This document shows positions 10,874-23,429 of a stretch of DNA of 64,000 nt, one piece after another. Position 1 is the stretch's first letter; every line of letters starts with the position of its first letter. Under the pieces are notes generated by a model, which was not told where the DNA came from, did no database searches, and saw nothing but the letters and a program-made list of their open reading frames with translations. The stretch comes from Chloranthus sessilifolius (lineage: Eukaryota > Streptophyta > Magnoliopsida > Chloranthales > Chloranthaceae). The DNA is taken from assembly GCA_021018995.1 (NCBI GenBank), contig CM037595.1:78245159-78309158 (forward strand), written 5' to 3'. The position numbers were made by a program, and so were the translations under genes.

Positions 10874-12490
10874 ATGGCTAAAGCATTCAATGATTTAACC
10901 ACTCTGAATGACGATATTGATGAATCACTCGAGGGAGTCAAACCCTTGTTTGACACTAAGGAGCTTACAGAAGAGAGAAAGAAAGAACCTCCAGAACTCG
11001 AGCCGCAAGTGGGAGATTGGGAATCCACTGACGACAAAGATTTTCACATAGCTGCCTTACAAGATGATGAAGAGCACTTACACTCAACATGGGAAGAAGA
11101 TGACACCCTACAAGAAAATCTTAACTCGTATAACATCCGCCTCGGCCTCGGCCTTGGGGGATGGGAATACCCATGGGACTCCCCTTGTATCGCTCACCCA
11201 TACCAACCTCGTTGCAGAGCATGCACCAGTATATTAGAACATTTACTAGTTGGATCCGACACTCCGCGATAGTGGGATAAAATGATTCTGACCCCGTAAC
11301 AACATAAACAAGTAATGACCTACCAACTCAGCTACCGACACAAGAAGAAAAACCCGATAGCCATTTGGTTGATCCCAAAGAAGATAATCACATGACTCCC
11401 ATTGAGTTTGAAGAGAAATTCGAACTAGATGCTCCTCCATCCCCAAACATGCCACAACTCTAAATATTCTGGAAATCTCTCGAGAAAGAGTGGCAACCCC
11501 CTCCTAGCGATGATGAGAACTACTGGATAGACCTTCCTGCACTCGAGTTAGCAGAGCAAGCTAACCTAGGACTTCAAGCACTGTCAGATCAAGAAGACAA
11601 GTTTGATACCAGCCTTAACTCTGGCTCGGAAGGATGGGAATGCCCTTGGGGATCTCCCTGCATTTCTCACCATTATCAGCCTCGCTGCCGAGCATGCGTG
11701 CTTATCCTAACATTCTATGAAATTCAAGGGAAAGAGCTCACCACCCCTGAGGACCCCTTAGGAGGTCACTCTCGATAGGAAGAACAACCATATTATACCT
11801 CAGACGAGGATAGTTCGATCGATTACGATCTCCAGAGCTTCTTCGAAAATGAGGCAATCAATGTGATAGAGGAAATTCGAACGTCAATACAATTGTTACC
11901 TGCATCACTTACTCAAAAGGTCTCATTAGTTGAGCGCTCAAAAAAAAAATGCCAAATTCAAGACAAGTCCACATTTCTTGAAGAATCACCTGAACGGCTC
12001 CAACAGTCGTCTCGCTCCCTCAGCTAGGAAAGCAACTCTCTCGACGCCTCTTGAGGCGATCGACCATGTACTATATCTACTATCAAAAATCAAAAAATAG
12101 AAAAAGTAAAAAACTCTAAAAATTTATAAATACAAAATCTAAAAAAATCAGAAAACCTCAGAAAGGAAAGGGAACCCTTCGTCCTGAATCAAGTTTGCGA
12201 CCAACAAGGAGACTTTTCTCCTAAGACTACTATCCCATCTCCCATACAAAGACGCAAGGCGTCCAGGCTAAATAACAAGCCATTGATCATACCAGATGAG
12301 ATACTTTGTGACTTTGAGAAAAGGATTAATAGTCTTGACCTTCACCTTATCAAAGATCTCTCAGTCATAAATTATACTGATGAACGATTACCTTTCGCAA
12401 AATCGAATCCTCGGTATAGAAATTTTACAGTATATGAGCTTACCGAAGATGAAGAAGAAACACTGATCGCCGAAGAGACGCCAGACTTCT
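10874..12490 (+). pseudogene. Protease-RT spacer with duplicated Trp/Cys/His module
   Basis: Acidic sequence (10874-11150), then a module at 11158-11225 reading G-W-E-Y-P-W-D-S-P-C-I-A-H-P-Y-Q-P-R-C-R-A-C. A second copy lies at 11632-11700 with Cys/Gly/Ser/His changes but the same W, C, H, Y, PRCRxC positions. The two are 474 bases apart. Further Glu-rich sequence runs to 12490. I do not recognise a named domain; the C-x2-H and C-x2-C spacing suggests metal binding, which is inference. Stops occur between the modules. Confidence 0.55.
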
Positions 12491-12539
12491 AACGGGTTAT
12501 TAAGCATTTTGATGAGCAAACCCAAGCTGTCGCAAAACC

Positions 12540-13900
12540 TACAGAAGAAATCAACTTTGGCACTGAAGAGAAACCCAAGAAACTACTAATTAGCGCAACG
12601 CTCAACTCCAAGGAACATCAACAAATCGTACAAGTCCTACAAGAACACCTTGACTCCTTTGCATGGTCCTATGAAGATATGCTTGATTTAGACCCAAGCT
12701 TAGTAGAACACCGTCTTCTCTTGGAACCTGATGGAAAACCTGTTAAGCAAAAACTTCGTAGGATGCACCCGCAAACCGCCCTTCAAGTTAAAGAGGAAGT
12801 TGACAAATTACACAAAGCCAAGTTCATTCGAGTCGTCCTCTACCCTAATGGGTCGCCAACATAGTATTTGTCGCTAAGAAAGACGGTAGAGTACGGGTTT
12901 GTATTGACTTCCGAAACCTCAATCAGGCATGCCCAAAAGACGACTTTCCACTTTCATACATTGACACTCTAGTCAATAGCACCGCTAGATATGAGATGCT
13001 ATCCTTTATGGACGGTTTCTCTTGCTATAATCAAATCAAATTAGCAAAGTTTGACTAAGAGAAGACTTCTCTCACAACAACATGGGGAACTTACTGCTAT
13101 GTCGTCATGCCTTTTGGGCTCAAGAACGCAGGAGCCATGTATCAATGTGCCATGATGGCTATTTTTCATGACATGATGCATAAATGTATAGAAGTCTATA
13201 TTGATGATATATTAGTGAAGTCCCAAATGCAGGCAGGACATATTGAAGCACTTCGATTGATGCTACAAAGAGCTAAGAAATATCAACTAAAAATGAACTA
13301 AAAAAAATGTGTCTTCGAAGTCACTTCTGAAAAATTACTCGGTTTCATAGTCAGCAAGTGAGGAATTGAAGCGGACCCCACAAAAGTTAGAGCTATCCTT
13401 GAGATGCCACCTCCCAGTAATATCAAAGAATTACGAGGCCTAATAGGAAGATTACAATTCATTAGGAGATTTATCTTCCAACATTCAGACAGATGCGATC
13501 CTTTCTACAGACTACTTAAAGAAGGAACTGAGTACAAATGGGATGACTAGTGTCAGCAAGCCTTCGATAACATCAAAAAGTACCTCCTTAACCAGCCAAT
13601 ACTATCACCGCCAGTTCCCGAAAGACCCCTAATCCTATACCTCTCAGAGAACGACAAAGCAATAAGAGTAATTCTGGAACAATATGAAGAAGATGATGAG
13701 AAAGAGAAGGTTATCTACTACCTCAGTAGGACAATGGTCGAGTACAAACAAAATTACACTCTAATAGAGAAGACTTGTCTTGCGCTGGTATGGGCCTCAA
13801 CCAAATTATGGTACTACTTCAGAGTACATAAGATACTAGTACTAGCCCGAATGATCCTCTGAAGTATGTATTCGAAAAGCCCGTAATATCAGGAAAGATT
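12540..13900 (+). pseudogene. pol: Tat reverse transcriptase and first RNase H
   Basis: RT N-terminal part at 12679-12864, then a frame change into VRVCIDFRNLNQACPKDDFP (about 12890-12950), MPFGLKNAGAMYQ at 13107, and the catalytic box YIDD at 13197-13208. The connection domain (LRGLIGRLQFIRRF) follows at about 13430, then an RNase H segment with YYLSRTMVEYKQNYTLIEK at about 13720-13770. Catalytic Asp residues are present, but stops at several points (e.g. 13057-13059, 13360-13362) and a frameshift near 12860 break the frame. Confidence 0.85.
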
Positions 13901-14039
13901 GCTCGCTGGCATATGCTCTTGTAAGAATTCGATATCACTTACATCACGCAAAAGTCGATCAAAGGACAAGCAATCACTGATTACCTCACAGATCTCCCAC
14001 TGAAGAGTGATGAGCCCGTACATGCGGGTTTTCCTGATG

Positions 14040-14704
14040 AAGACCTACTCACAATTCATAACGAAGAGCCCGACAAGATGTCATGGACCCTTTACTTTGA
14101 CGATACTCTAAATCACAAAGGAAAAGGTATCGAGATAGTCCTCCTACGCTCGGAAGGAGTTATCATGCCTAAGGCTTTTCAACTAGATTTCCCTGTCACT
14201 AATAATGCTATAGAACATGAAGCTTTCATGGCTAGACTACGAGCAACACTACAATTAGGTGTTAAATAATTAAAAACCATCGGTGATTCCAAGCTAGTAA
14301 TCATGTAAGTTATAGGAGAATGGAAAACTAAGGAAAAAAGACTAATGACATGCCTAGATACCGCTCAATATTTAGTAAAAAAATTTGAAAGAATCTCTTT
14401 CACGCACACCCCTAGATTAGAAAACGAGTTAGTAGACTCCCTCGCCACACTAGCCTCAATCATTCAAATACCCATTGGACAAAATACCAAGACCTTCTTT
14501 ATAAAAAAGCTGACAGTACTCGCTCACGAGGTAGTATGGACCGTCAAGAGAGAACTACCAATCCTCCCCACCGGCACAGGACCAAATGAAGCAATTGCTC
14601 TAAAAAATCATGTCAAGGCAGAAACTGAAGTCGCTATGTTCAGATTTGAGAAATCACCAACCGACGACGGGCAACCATGGTATTCGACGTTTGAAACTTC
14701 TTGA
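14040..14704 (+). pseudogene. Second (archaeal-type) RNase H
   Basis: WTLYFDDTLNHKGKGIEIVL and NNAIEHEAFMARLRATLQLG form the start of the additional RNase H domain of Tat elements. After a stop near 14268 it resumes with GDSKLVI and YLVKKFERISFTHTPRLENE at about 14370-14430. This second RNase H is what separates the Tat lineage from other plant Ty3/gypsy groups. Confidence 0.8.
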
Positions 14705-14769
14705 AGCATCAACATGTCCCTCCATACACCACGACGATCGAATGAAAGACTATAAAGAGCCGATGCGCC

Positions 14770-15733
14770 CGATTCTATATACTCGATAAAATATTATATA
14801 AAGAAGTCTTCACCAAAGGAGTACTGCTACGATGCGTCACAACTCTCGAAGGACAATACATCATCCGAGAAGCACATGCCAGTGCTTGCGGTGCCCACGC
14901 CGGTGACAGAGACTCGCCGATCAAATTACACGAAAAAGCTACTTCTGGCTGACAATGATCAGAGATTGCCACCTCTACGTCCAATTCTGTAAGCAATGCC
15001 AAGAACACGCCGCACTTATCAAAGCTCCATCAGTTGCATTAAACACTATGAGCGCATTGTGAGCATTTTCGATGTGGGCCTTCGACGTTATCGGACCTTT
15101 CACAGGCACAGTTGGGAACACTCACAAGCACGCATTCATACTTACAACAACCGAATACTATACCAAATGGATAGAAGTTGAATCCTATGTCAGAATCACC
15201 ACTTTAACACTCGTAAGGTTTATCGTTCAAAATATCATCATCAGGTTTGGAGTACCCAGAATGTTTGTTACCGACAATGGTCTGCAGTTCATCACAGAGA
15301 AGATGAAGAAACTATACAAGAAGTTCGACATCGATCTACGTCATTCATCACCGTTCTACGTCATTCAAGATGAAGAAACTCAATGATGAGCTATCTTTAG
15401 ACGAGAGGAGAATCGCCCTACTCACGTAGCTAGAGCAACTTGATGAAACATGTCTAAGGGCAACTGATCACGCTCAGGTATATCAGAGGAGAGTGGCCAG
15501 GGCTTACGATAAGAAAGTCCTTGAACGAACCTTTAATATTGGAGAATTAGTCTTGAAGAAAATCATGCCTTCCAAGCACGCCCACCCGAAAGGAAAACTG
15601 AAACCGAAATAGGTTGGCCCTTATGTTATAACAGCCGCATACACTGGAAATAAATACAAACTGGCGAACCGAGACGGGGAAGAACTCCCTAGCCCTTGGA
15701 ACACCATGTATTTTAGAAAATGCTACCCTTAAC
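14770..15733 (+). pseudogene. Tat integrase with internal deletion
   Basis: The zinc-binding region is at about 14790-14950 (EAHASACGAHAGDR). The core starts at 15072 (FDVIGPF, first Asp), and the second Asp lies in VTDNGLQ (codon 15273). The core breaks off after LRHSSPFY at about 15355 and jumps to the C-terminal part (NDELSLDERR at 15391, then YDKKVLERTFNIGELVLKK) with a frame change. The segment carrying the catalytic Glu is missing. A 12-base direct repeat, CTACGTCATTCA, sits at the joint (about 15335-15367). The chain ends at 15733. Confidence 0.8.
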
Positions 15734-17339
15734 TCTATGATCGTCACATCCCGTGGTTAAATACTTATACTTATCGCCCCCGTAGTCGTCACGACCCATT
15801 CATTGGTAGTACGTCATCAATTCTCAGAATATCCTTAAGACTTTTAATTTATTACCTACTTTCTCACTCGGGCAATCTGATCGAAGGACTAGTGACATAC
15901 CTAACCTCTTTCAAAAGCATAAGTAACACCCGAACCTCATTTCCCCTTCCCCCGCCATTGGAAGAGACATTAGAACAAAAAAAAAAGATGTTAGGTTCAA
16001 TCAAAACTCATTATTCTTGCGCTAGTAGGATGCTTTCAAAAATACATCTAAAAAAAATGAGTGAGAGCATTACGACGAATGAACAAGTCAATGAGCTCAG
16101 GGAAGCATAAGCAGGCTGTGAGGACGTCCCTGATAACTTTACTAGAAATGTATAAGCAAGCTGTGAGGGCATCCCTGATGTTCCCATACTACTAGATATC
16201 GTTGCAAGGTGGCGGGAGGAGGATAAACTCCTACTAACCATAGAATGTGAGATTTTGATGGTACCGAAACACGACGAAGAGCTCAATTATGGCACCCCAT
16301 ATCTCCTCTGAAAAAAAGATTGTTACTCATCCCTTTTGCAAAGTGTTAGATACAAACTATTCCCCACATCACTGGGCCTTATCCCCTCTTCTACTTAGTT
16401 TATTTTCGGATGATAAATCGAAAGCCTTACATGATACTCCTAAGAATGAAACCAAAAACTGATGAATGACAACTAATGTAATCACTTACTATACCTACCA
16501 TACTTCTCCCTAATAACCACGGGATAGGATGACCGACACCTTAAGGTAGACCCCTATACACAACTGACCTAATCAAAGAAACCTCCCCCAATTCGATGAC
16601 AGTACTAATAAACTCTTCTTCAAAACTAACTCAAATACCCATGACCGCTCATAGAGTTGAAAGTGCTCATCTCAAACCCAGAAAAGCTCTATTGCATCTA
16701 CACACTGGGGCTTTTTTTTTTTCTTTTGGATCAGAATGAGAATCACCTTGGAAGTGCCAACTCGTCCACCAAGGAATATGAGGAATAATGAAGTTACCAT
16801 CCGAAGAATGCTACCAAAGACACTATACTGCCGATCCTACCACGCTCCTACACTGGGGCATTTTTTTTCTTTTTTTTTTTTATTATTATTCTAGTTATTT
16901 TCTTTCCCTGTTGTATTATTTTTACTCAAAAAAAAAAAAAAAAAAAAAATGAAATAGAACAACATATCCATCCTTTACTACCAGACCTCGGTTTGAGATA
17001 TTCGCCCCCCTTGACAACTAGTAAGGGGGAAACAAAAATTATTGATAGCGTTACCTTTATATGTGCAAATATGAAGCAACCTTCAAACCATCACTAGGAC
17101 AGCTCAGGAAGCATCCAAGTCCCGATGACGGTTGATGGCGCTAAAGAAACTAAAAAGGCGACTGACAAATGCGAGAGGTAACTAAATGAAAAGGAGCCAA
17201 TCAGGTACATCTAAACCAAAAAAATCTATATATATATATATATAATTTTCTTTTCTTTCTTTACACTTGTCACCGGGGGCATACCCCTTGTATATACAAC
17301 ACACACACAATGAACAAAACGGAAAATACACATGCACCC
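15734..17339 (+). other. Noncoding 3' part of Tat element 1 before the antisense genes
   Basis: No convincing coding region. Blocks match element 2 at 32290-33300: a segment at 16090-16290 with the duplicated phrase GTGAGGGCATCCCTGAT, and CACTGGGGC followed by a long T run at about 16705 and 16852. There is an A run at 16929-16949 and a (TA)n run at 17226-17244. The block just before 17290 (GGGGGCATACCCCTTG, then TATATACAAC) is shared with the tails of the other antisense modules and probably lies in the 3' end of the antisense transcript. Confidence 0.6.
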
Positions 17340-20300
17340 CTATTCCCTACGCTGCCGCTGGGATGGCCGATCACCGCTGTCCCCGGTATCATCAACTCGA
17401 AGGTCTGTAGACTGATCCTCCGAAAACACAATCCCAACACCTGGAGTTTGCGAAAACTCTAGACGACGTGGCCCCACTATAGAATCCCCCTCACTGGTCT
17501 GACTAACAGACCGCCTCGATCGAGAACGAGGAGGGTACCTCATGATAACCTCACGAATGATAGAATCCTCACGAGCATCACTCCTAACACGATCACGTGA
17601 CGTGTGACGAGACTGCCCAACCGAGGAACCCGTGGCCCTCGACTCCGACCCATCAAGCTTGCCAGCCAACCTGCGCACTCCCCGCTCACTCCTTATCAGA
17701 CGATATTGCAGCCCATCTAGAGATGCCTGCATCTCTGCCAGTGTCGTCCGGCGCGCCGCCTCCAATGCCTCATCTAAGTCTTTTGTGCGACCATCATCTC
17801 AACGAACAGGTCATCGAGACTTGGAGTGTCTCCAAGGATCCGTCTTGCCTCAGGAGTGGCGCGCACTTGTGTCACCTCTAGACGCACCTCCTCAAGTTGA
17901 CGAACCTACGTAACCAGACCAAGTCAAAGAAAGCCAATGCACATATATACGAATATAGAAAAACTTGGAAAAGGAAAGAGTCATACCAGATCCGTCCTCT
18001 CCCCCAGAAGTCACTCAACCGTCACAAAGGTCACTGGATCGACAGACGGCACGAAAGGAACAACAAACGTAGGTGGCTGCAATGTGAAAATAAACAAATA
18101 CATCAGATAATGCTACGATAATAAATAAGCTACGAACGCAATGATTAAAACATACCTGGGAAGGAAAAGGAGCGGACCCCTGAGGGGGAGCCTCAGGAGC
18201 GGAGTCCGGAATAGCCTGCACACAAAATCAAACAAAACAACACAAAATATGTCAGAACAAAATAAAATAAAATAAATCTAAACTAAATTACGCCAAATCA
18301 GAAATTATACCTGACTCTCAGGGCGCAGAGAGGCAGCAGTCGCCTCCGTCATCTGGAAGTCATCGACAATCTGGCACTAAAAGACCAACACAATGTTAAT
18401 AAACTATTAAGAAAGAGAAACAACAACACCCAACGAACTACTACAATTATACAAACAAGTCGAAGGATTGAGGAAACTTACCCAGTGCTCTAGCTCGGTC
18501 GGAAGCTAAGCCATCGCTGGATCCTCCCGATTAGAGGAAGCAACTGAAGATGGATCAAATGCCGGAGTGGGATCTCCAGCAGTAAGCTCGGCTCTCTACG
18601 AATAACAACAAACACATCAGTTGGTAAGCTCACAATGCTAACAATTAACAAAATCATATTTGTATAGACACTTACCAATTGATCGATCTCAAATCATAGG
18701 CTGGCCTCCACCTCCCGGCCGGCCTGCTGCTGACTGCGTAGTAACCCGATCATCACCACATGACTAGCGACCTCAGCCTCCCTCTCAGACTGACCAAAAG
18801 AAAATGAGACACAACAATTACATCAGAAAGACTAGAAGACTAAGTCAATGTAATACATAGACAATTAAACCAATAAGCTAACTCACCAGGAGCCGCTGAG
18901 TCTCTGCTAGCCGAGCCCCCAACTCATCCTCCGCTCCCCTAGCCCGGGCAACCGAGGTGGCTAGGGAGCGCAACATCTCCTCATCAGGACGAGGAGCACA
19001 CCCCATCTGCTCCATCGCCCGATGAAGGGCATCTAATGCCCCCCTCACACTCGTGAGATGGCCCTACTCCAACATGGCCAGTCTCTCCCTTAATGCCGAC
19101 GCCAACTCCGGCCCGCCTACCGCAAAAGAGCCACTCCCGTGGAAGGGACGTGTGAAGAGGTGCCCACCTTCCAAAGCACTAAACCACCTCACATACTCTC
19201 GAACATCTGCCTCGTCACGCACCCCTGTAACCCTAGTCCCCCCAGCTCTAAAATCAGCCATCTGAAGCGCCATCCACTCCGCAAAGTTTCGGCCAAGAGG
19301 GTCGGTCATCCTCTTCGCCACCTTGTGGCGATTCTCTGGAGGGACTCCCTGAGCGAGCCCCAGCTGCTACGCCACTCGAGATAGGTGGTTCCTCTCCACC
19401 TTCTCAAAACAATGGACTCATATGTCCACGTCAAAGAAAGGCTGACCAGACTGAATCACCAACACAATAGCATCCTCCCCATCCTCGTAGGGCCTCCAGA
19501 TCACCTACAACCAAACAAGCAAGCCAACCCGTCAATGAAACCTTAGACTTCAAAAGCCCAAACAGAACGAAACAAAATGTGAAAACAATGATATATACCT
19601 GCCCCGCATACATGTCCTCAAAAATTCCTTGTGTAGTTTGAAGATCAGAAGACCGGCGACGACACCTCAGCACTGCCCTCCACACATGCATCCACAGAAA
19701 TGTGAACCTCACCTCCAACGGAACCCCCGAACAAAGAAAAGCAAAATGATCATACGCCCAAAACTTAAACAAAAAAAACAATACAGAAAAATTTTGAATA
19801 GCTACTACGACCAAAAGACAAAGAAAAATAAAGACGCCATGACACTGATTAACTAAAACTCACCTGGAGGAAGGGGAGGAAACCTCCGATCGTCGCGATG
19901 CCCCGTCCCTGACGATAAAGCTGCTCATAGAGATGTGCCAATGCAGCCGCACCCCACGCATAGGTAGGGACCCGATCCAAATCCTTGAGAACCATAAAAA
20001 ATAATCGGATGAAACATCCCCGAGTCGAAGAAGAAAAGAGTACTGCACCGAGGAAGTGTATTAAGAATGCTCAAAGCACTCTATCCGCAACCATCCCTTG
20101 CTCAACCACGGGCTCTCGACCCGCCACCACCACACAACACGCCTCATAAGATGTTCTCCCCTCCGAATGATGCCTTGGAGGGACGAAGCCACTAGCAAAT
20201 GTATCAAAGAACCAAGTGACTCAAACTACACTCGGCCCCGACCCACTTGATCTATACGGCACACCCAAAATCTCCTCACACACCTCCAAATACGCTCCCG

Positions 20301-21219
20301 CCATTCACCTCGTGATCGGCTCTCCCTTAAAATAAAGACCAGTGATGCGGACCCAGTCCTCTGGAGTCGGCAGCAACATACCCACTGGAAAGAGAAGCAC
20401 TTGATGCTCCTCCCTCCACCTCTCCAAAATCACCGCAATCAAACCACGATCAACCTGAAAGGGCTCCAGCTCTAGGATCGGCTCGAAGCCGAAAGACACC
20501 AGTTGCGCTCGTTGAAACTCCAACAAGGCATGGTACCAAGTATGAGACTCGGTCCATGCCGAGTTGATAGCCAGTTGGCTCCTATTGAATGGAACAATGA
20601 CCAACAAAAAATAATAATCATGATAACAAGACTAACACACATGCCTATGGCGAGAGACAGACAAAATCTACCAAGAAGCCAATGAAATGTACCAAGACAC
20701 ACAATGACAATTCATAATAAACACGCAAAACATGATAAGAACATTAAAACAAAAATGTGACCTACCTCTCAATGCGGTCATGATGCATGAGTGAGCACAT
20801 AATCAAAGATCAATGATTAATGCAGGTTCGACATGAATTAGAAGGGTTTCCAGATCCTAATAAGTCTATGTCATAACCTAAATGCCTAAAAAAATGAAAG
20901 AACTCTTGCTCACTGGTACTTACCTGGCCTTGAGGAAGAAATCCTCCAGCAGGAAGTGTCTGCGAGCCTGACACTCTTCGCCTTGGTGCTCCTCAACCTC
21001 ATCCTTAGCTCTCTCCTCCTCGTCTCTCTCACCCTCAGCTCTCTCACCCTCAACCCTCTCGCCCTCATCCTCAGCTACACCCTGCTTAATCTTGAGTACC
21101 TCCTCCCTGACCTCCACCTGATCACCCTCCGGTACCTCCTCTCTAGCCACCTTCTCGACATACACCTCCCCGACAACAGCATTGGTTCGAGCCTCGAAGG
21201 TCTCACCTATCTCCTCCAT
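17340..21219 (-). pseudogene. Antisense 11-exon plant mobile domain (PMD) gene
   Basis: Minus-strand gene opposite to gag-pol. Exons (plus coordinates): 20924-21219, 20766-20885, 19864-20581, 19599-19763, 18887-19504, 18676-18789, 18482-18595, 18311-18376, 18156-18215, 17987-18076, 17340-17905. All introns have GT and AG ends, many with full donors (GTAAGT, GTGAGT, GTATAT), and the phase is continuous through exon 10; exon 11 has a one-base frameshift. Exons 2-5 carry PMD features: LEFQRAQLVSFGFEPIL, ILERWREEHQVLLFPVGM, AFLIHFLGAVLF, WGAAALAHLYEQLYRQGRG, and MHVWRAVLRCRRRS. Exon 1 is acidic, and exons 6-11 look coiled-coil and low-complexity. Nine stops in exons 2-10, six of them TGA, plus the frameshift mark decay. 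PMD proteins (MAIN family and transposon-borne copies) are plant-specific; the molecular role inside elements is unclear. Length is about 975 codons. The start at 21219 is the first in-frame ATG of an ORF open to 21351. Confidence 0.8.
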
Positions 21220-21447
21220 CGTGATCCTCTCCAACTCAGAAATAGTAAGATCGTGTCTACCACCACCCTCAACCTCTATCCTAGAAGAAAGAGTTCGAAA
21301 AACTAACGAGAATGGAAGAAACGATGTCTGAAACGGACGGCCGGATCGCAAGATATTGCGAAAACACGAAAACTAGAGTGCAAGGAAACAAGGAAACTAA
21401 AGAATCGAAGACAAAAATGGATAGCGTGAAAATGAAAACTCTTGAGC

Positions 21448-21455
21448 TATTTATA
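21448..21455 (-). promoter_or_regulatory. TATA box of the antisense PMD gene
   Basis: TATAAATA on the minus strand, about 230 bases before the ATG at 21219. A pyrimidine-rich leader lies between. Upstream (21465-21840) are ACGCGC/GCGCAATT motifs like those upstream of the LTR TATA boxes. Confidence 0.65.
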
Positions 21456-21459
21456 GGAC

Positions 21460-22260
21460 ATGGCTAAATCACGCGCTTGAATTCACGCGCTCGATCGAAT
21501 CATGCACCACCGTCCCTGCTTTTAATTCAAATCACACGCCCATCCTTGAGGGCATAAATAGATTGTCGCCCGTTCAAACTAACCCGACGCACTAGTTGGG
21601 CACACCTATCAGACGCGTAATCATCCTGTGTGCCCACACAATGGCGCATAAATCCTAAAGGTCACCCGCACAGTGACCAGCCACCACCCTAATCTTACAC
21701 CCTATACCGTGCATTTAACTTGGTTAAACAACTAGACACCAGAGCTTAATGGCCTTCCGACTCTCGGAATCGCACACGTCCTTGCCGAGCGCAATTTGTT
21801 CCTACACCGGGAGTGAAGCGCGCAATTCCTCAAAAACACAAAAAATATATACCCCATAATAGGTTCACAGGACCAAATTAGGAGACTTCCGACATTAATT
21901 ACCAACCTAAACTATGCCCTTGTTAAAACCAATCCAAAAACACTTATAAAAGAAATAACTTAAAAATATACACCCCAAACTAAATTGAAAAAAATGCTCC
22001 CCAACATCATTTACACACATCAACTAAGACCAAAACGAAAGAAAATGTCCCCCATCACTTACACACTCCAACTAAGCCCTAACTAAACTAAACTAAAAAA
22101 AATGCCCCCAACATGCCCCGATCCAAAATAAATACCCCAAATCAAACCAAGCTTAAATAAATAAACCTCATACCCGACACAAACAAACTAAACTATAAAG
22201 TAAACCAAACCAAATTTACTAAATAACCACAAGATGGAATTAAAAACGTAATTACTTCAT
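21460..22260 (-). other. Upstream region of the antisense gene
   Basis: 21465-21850 holds scattered CACGCGC and GCGCAATT motifs. 21840-22260 is AT-rich and repeats short phrases of the type AAATGCCCCCAACA, which recur in 22810-23230. No coding sequence seen. Confidence 0.5.
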
Positions 22261-22810
22261 AAATGAATAAAATCATTACAAAATACACCGAGGGCATACC
22301 CTCTGAATATACAACTTAAAATAAGAAATTTAAAATCCGCACGTTCAGGAAATGCCCGAATCCGAATTTATTCAGAAAATTAGAAATCTGGAAGAAACCC
22401 GGAGGAGGAATGCACCCTGAACGAATTCTGACAATGATAACCTTTCCCCACCCCGAGCCGACAAAAAAGAAAGAGTGGCTCACGGAAAGCCATCCAGGAT
22501 TTGCGGGATCCACCTTTGGCAGCTCACCTTGGAAAGCATAATAAGGAGGAACAACTAACACTGAATTAGCAGAGCCTAGCGAGAAAAAATAGATATCGTT
22601 CACGAGAATTCTGATCTGACCTTATCCTTGGGATTCCTTTCTACCACCTTTTTCTCCTACAACTCTTCCCTTAGCATGGTAGCAATTCGGCTGCTACCTC
22701 GTATTCCCAATCCCGTCCATTCCCAATAATCTGATCAATGAATATAACTCTTCGGGTTCAATACCCGAGATACAAAAGAGAAAGGAAGAAAAGACATTAA
22801 TAAACGGAAA
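22261..22810 (-). pseudogene. Antisense module II, truncated relative of the PMD unit ends
   Basis: A tail-like block at about 22285 (GAGGGCATACCCTCTG, then AATATACAAC) matches the tails of modules I, III and IV. A leader-like block at about 22765-22800 (GGAAGAAAAGACATT) matches the leaders of the others. Between them is a minus-strand ORF (22316-22603) with GWGKVIIVRIRSGCIPPP, weakly similar to the module III ORF. No PMD exons remain and no TATA box is evident. Function unknown. Confidence 0.45.
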
Positions 22811-23429
22811 AAAATGCCCAAAATTACAAACAAAAAATATGCCCTAAAACTTTTAATTCTAAACTTGAAATAAAAATTCAAAACAAAAAACCCAAAGCCT
22901 TTGGCTTACACATATAAACTATACCTCATAAATTATAAAATAGCAAGTGTCACACCTTTAAACCCTTTCAATCTAATTAAATCTAAACTAAACACATACC
23001 TCTTGAAAGACCACAATCCATGACAACCTAGATAAACCAATAATCATGCAACACTTAAACCCTAAATTCATACATTTCTAACAAGTGTCATCTCAAATCA
23101 AATAAAAGGACTAAAACAAAACACCTTAAACTTTAAACAAAACAAAAATTCCCTGCAAAAGAAAACTCTGAAAGTAAGACCCTGACTTGTTGGAACCTAA
23201 TAAAAAAAATGCCCCCAACAAACCCATCAAAACCAAGTGAACTCTCTAAACAAAACTCAATAAAGAAAACTAATCTTGGGATAAACCTTGAATAAATCCG
23301 GAATGAATCCCAAAACTCTAAGCTAAGTCAAATCCTAAATAAATTCAAACTAAGTCAAACAAATCAAATAACTAATCCATTAAATAGGTTTAAACAAATA
23401 AATAAGTACAATAAACAAAAAAAATACCA

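Noticed and set aside
16690-16880. T-runs after CACTGGGGC as terminators
   Set aside because: Repeated T tracts here are part of Tat 3' noncoding sequence; no pol III or bacterial-type unit precedes them.
20920-21351. Start of the PMD gene at 21351
   Set aside because: The codon there is TTG; the first in-frame ATG is at 21219, about 230 bases after the TATA box.
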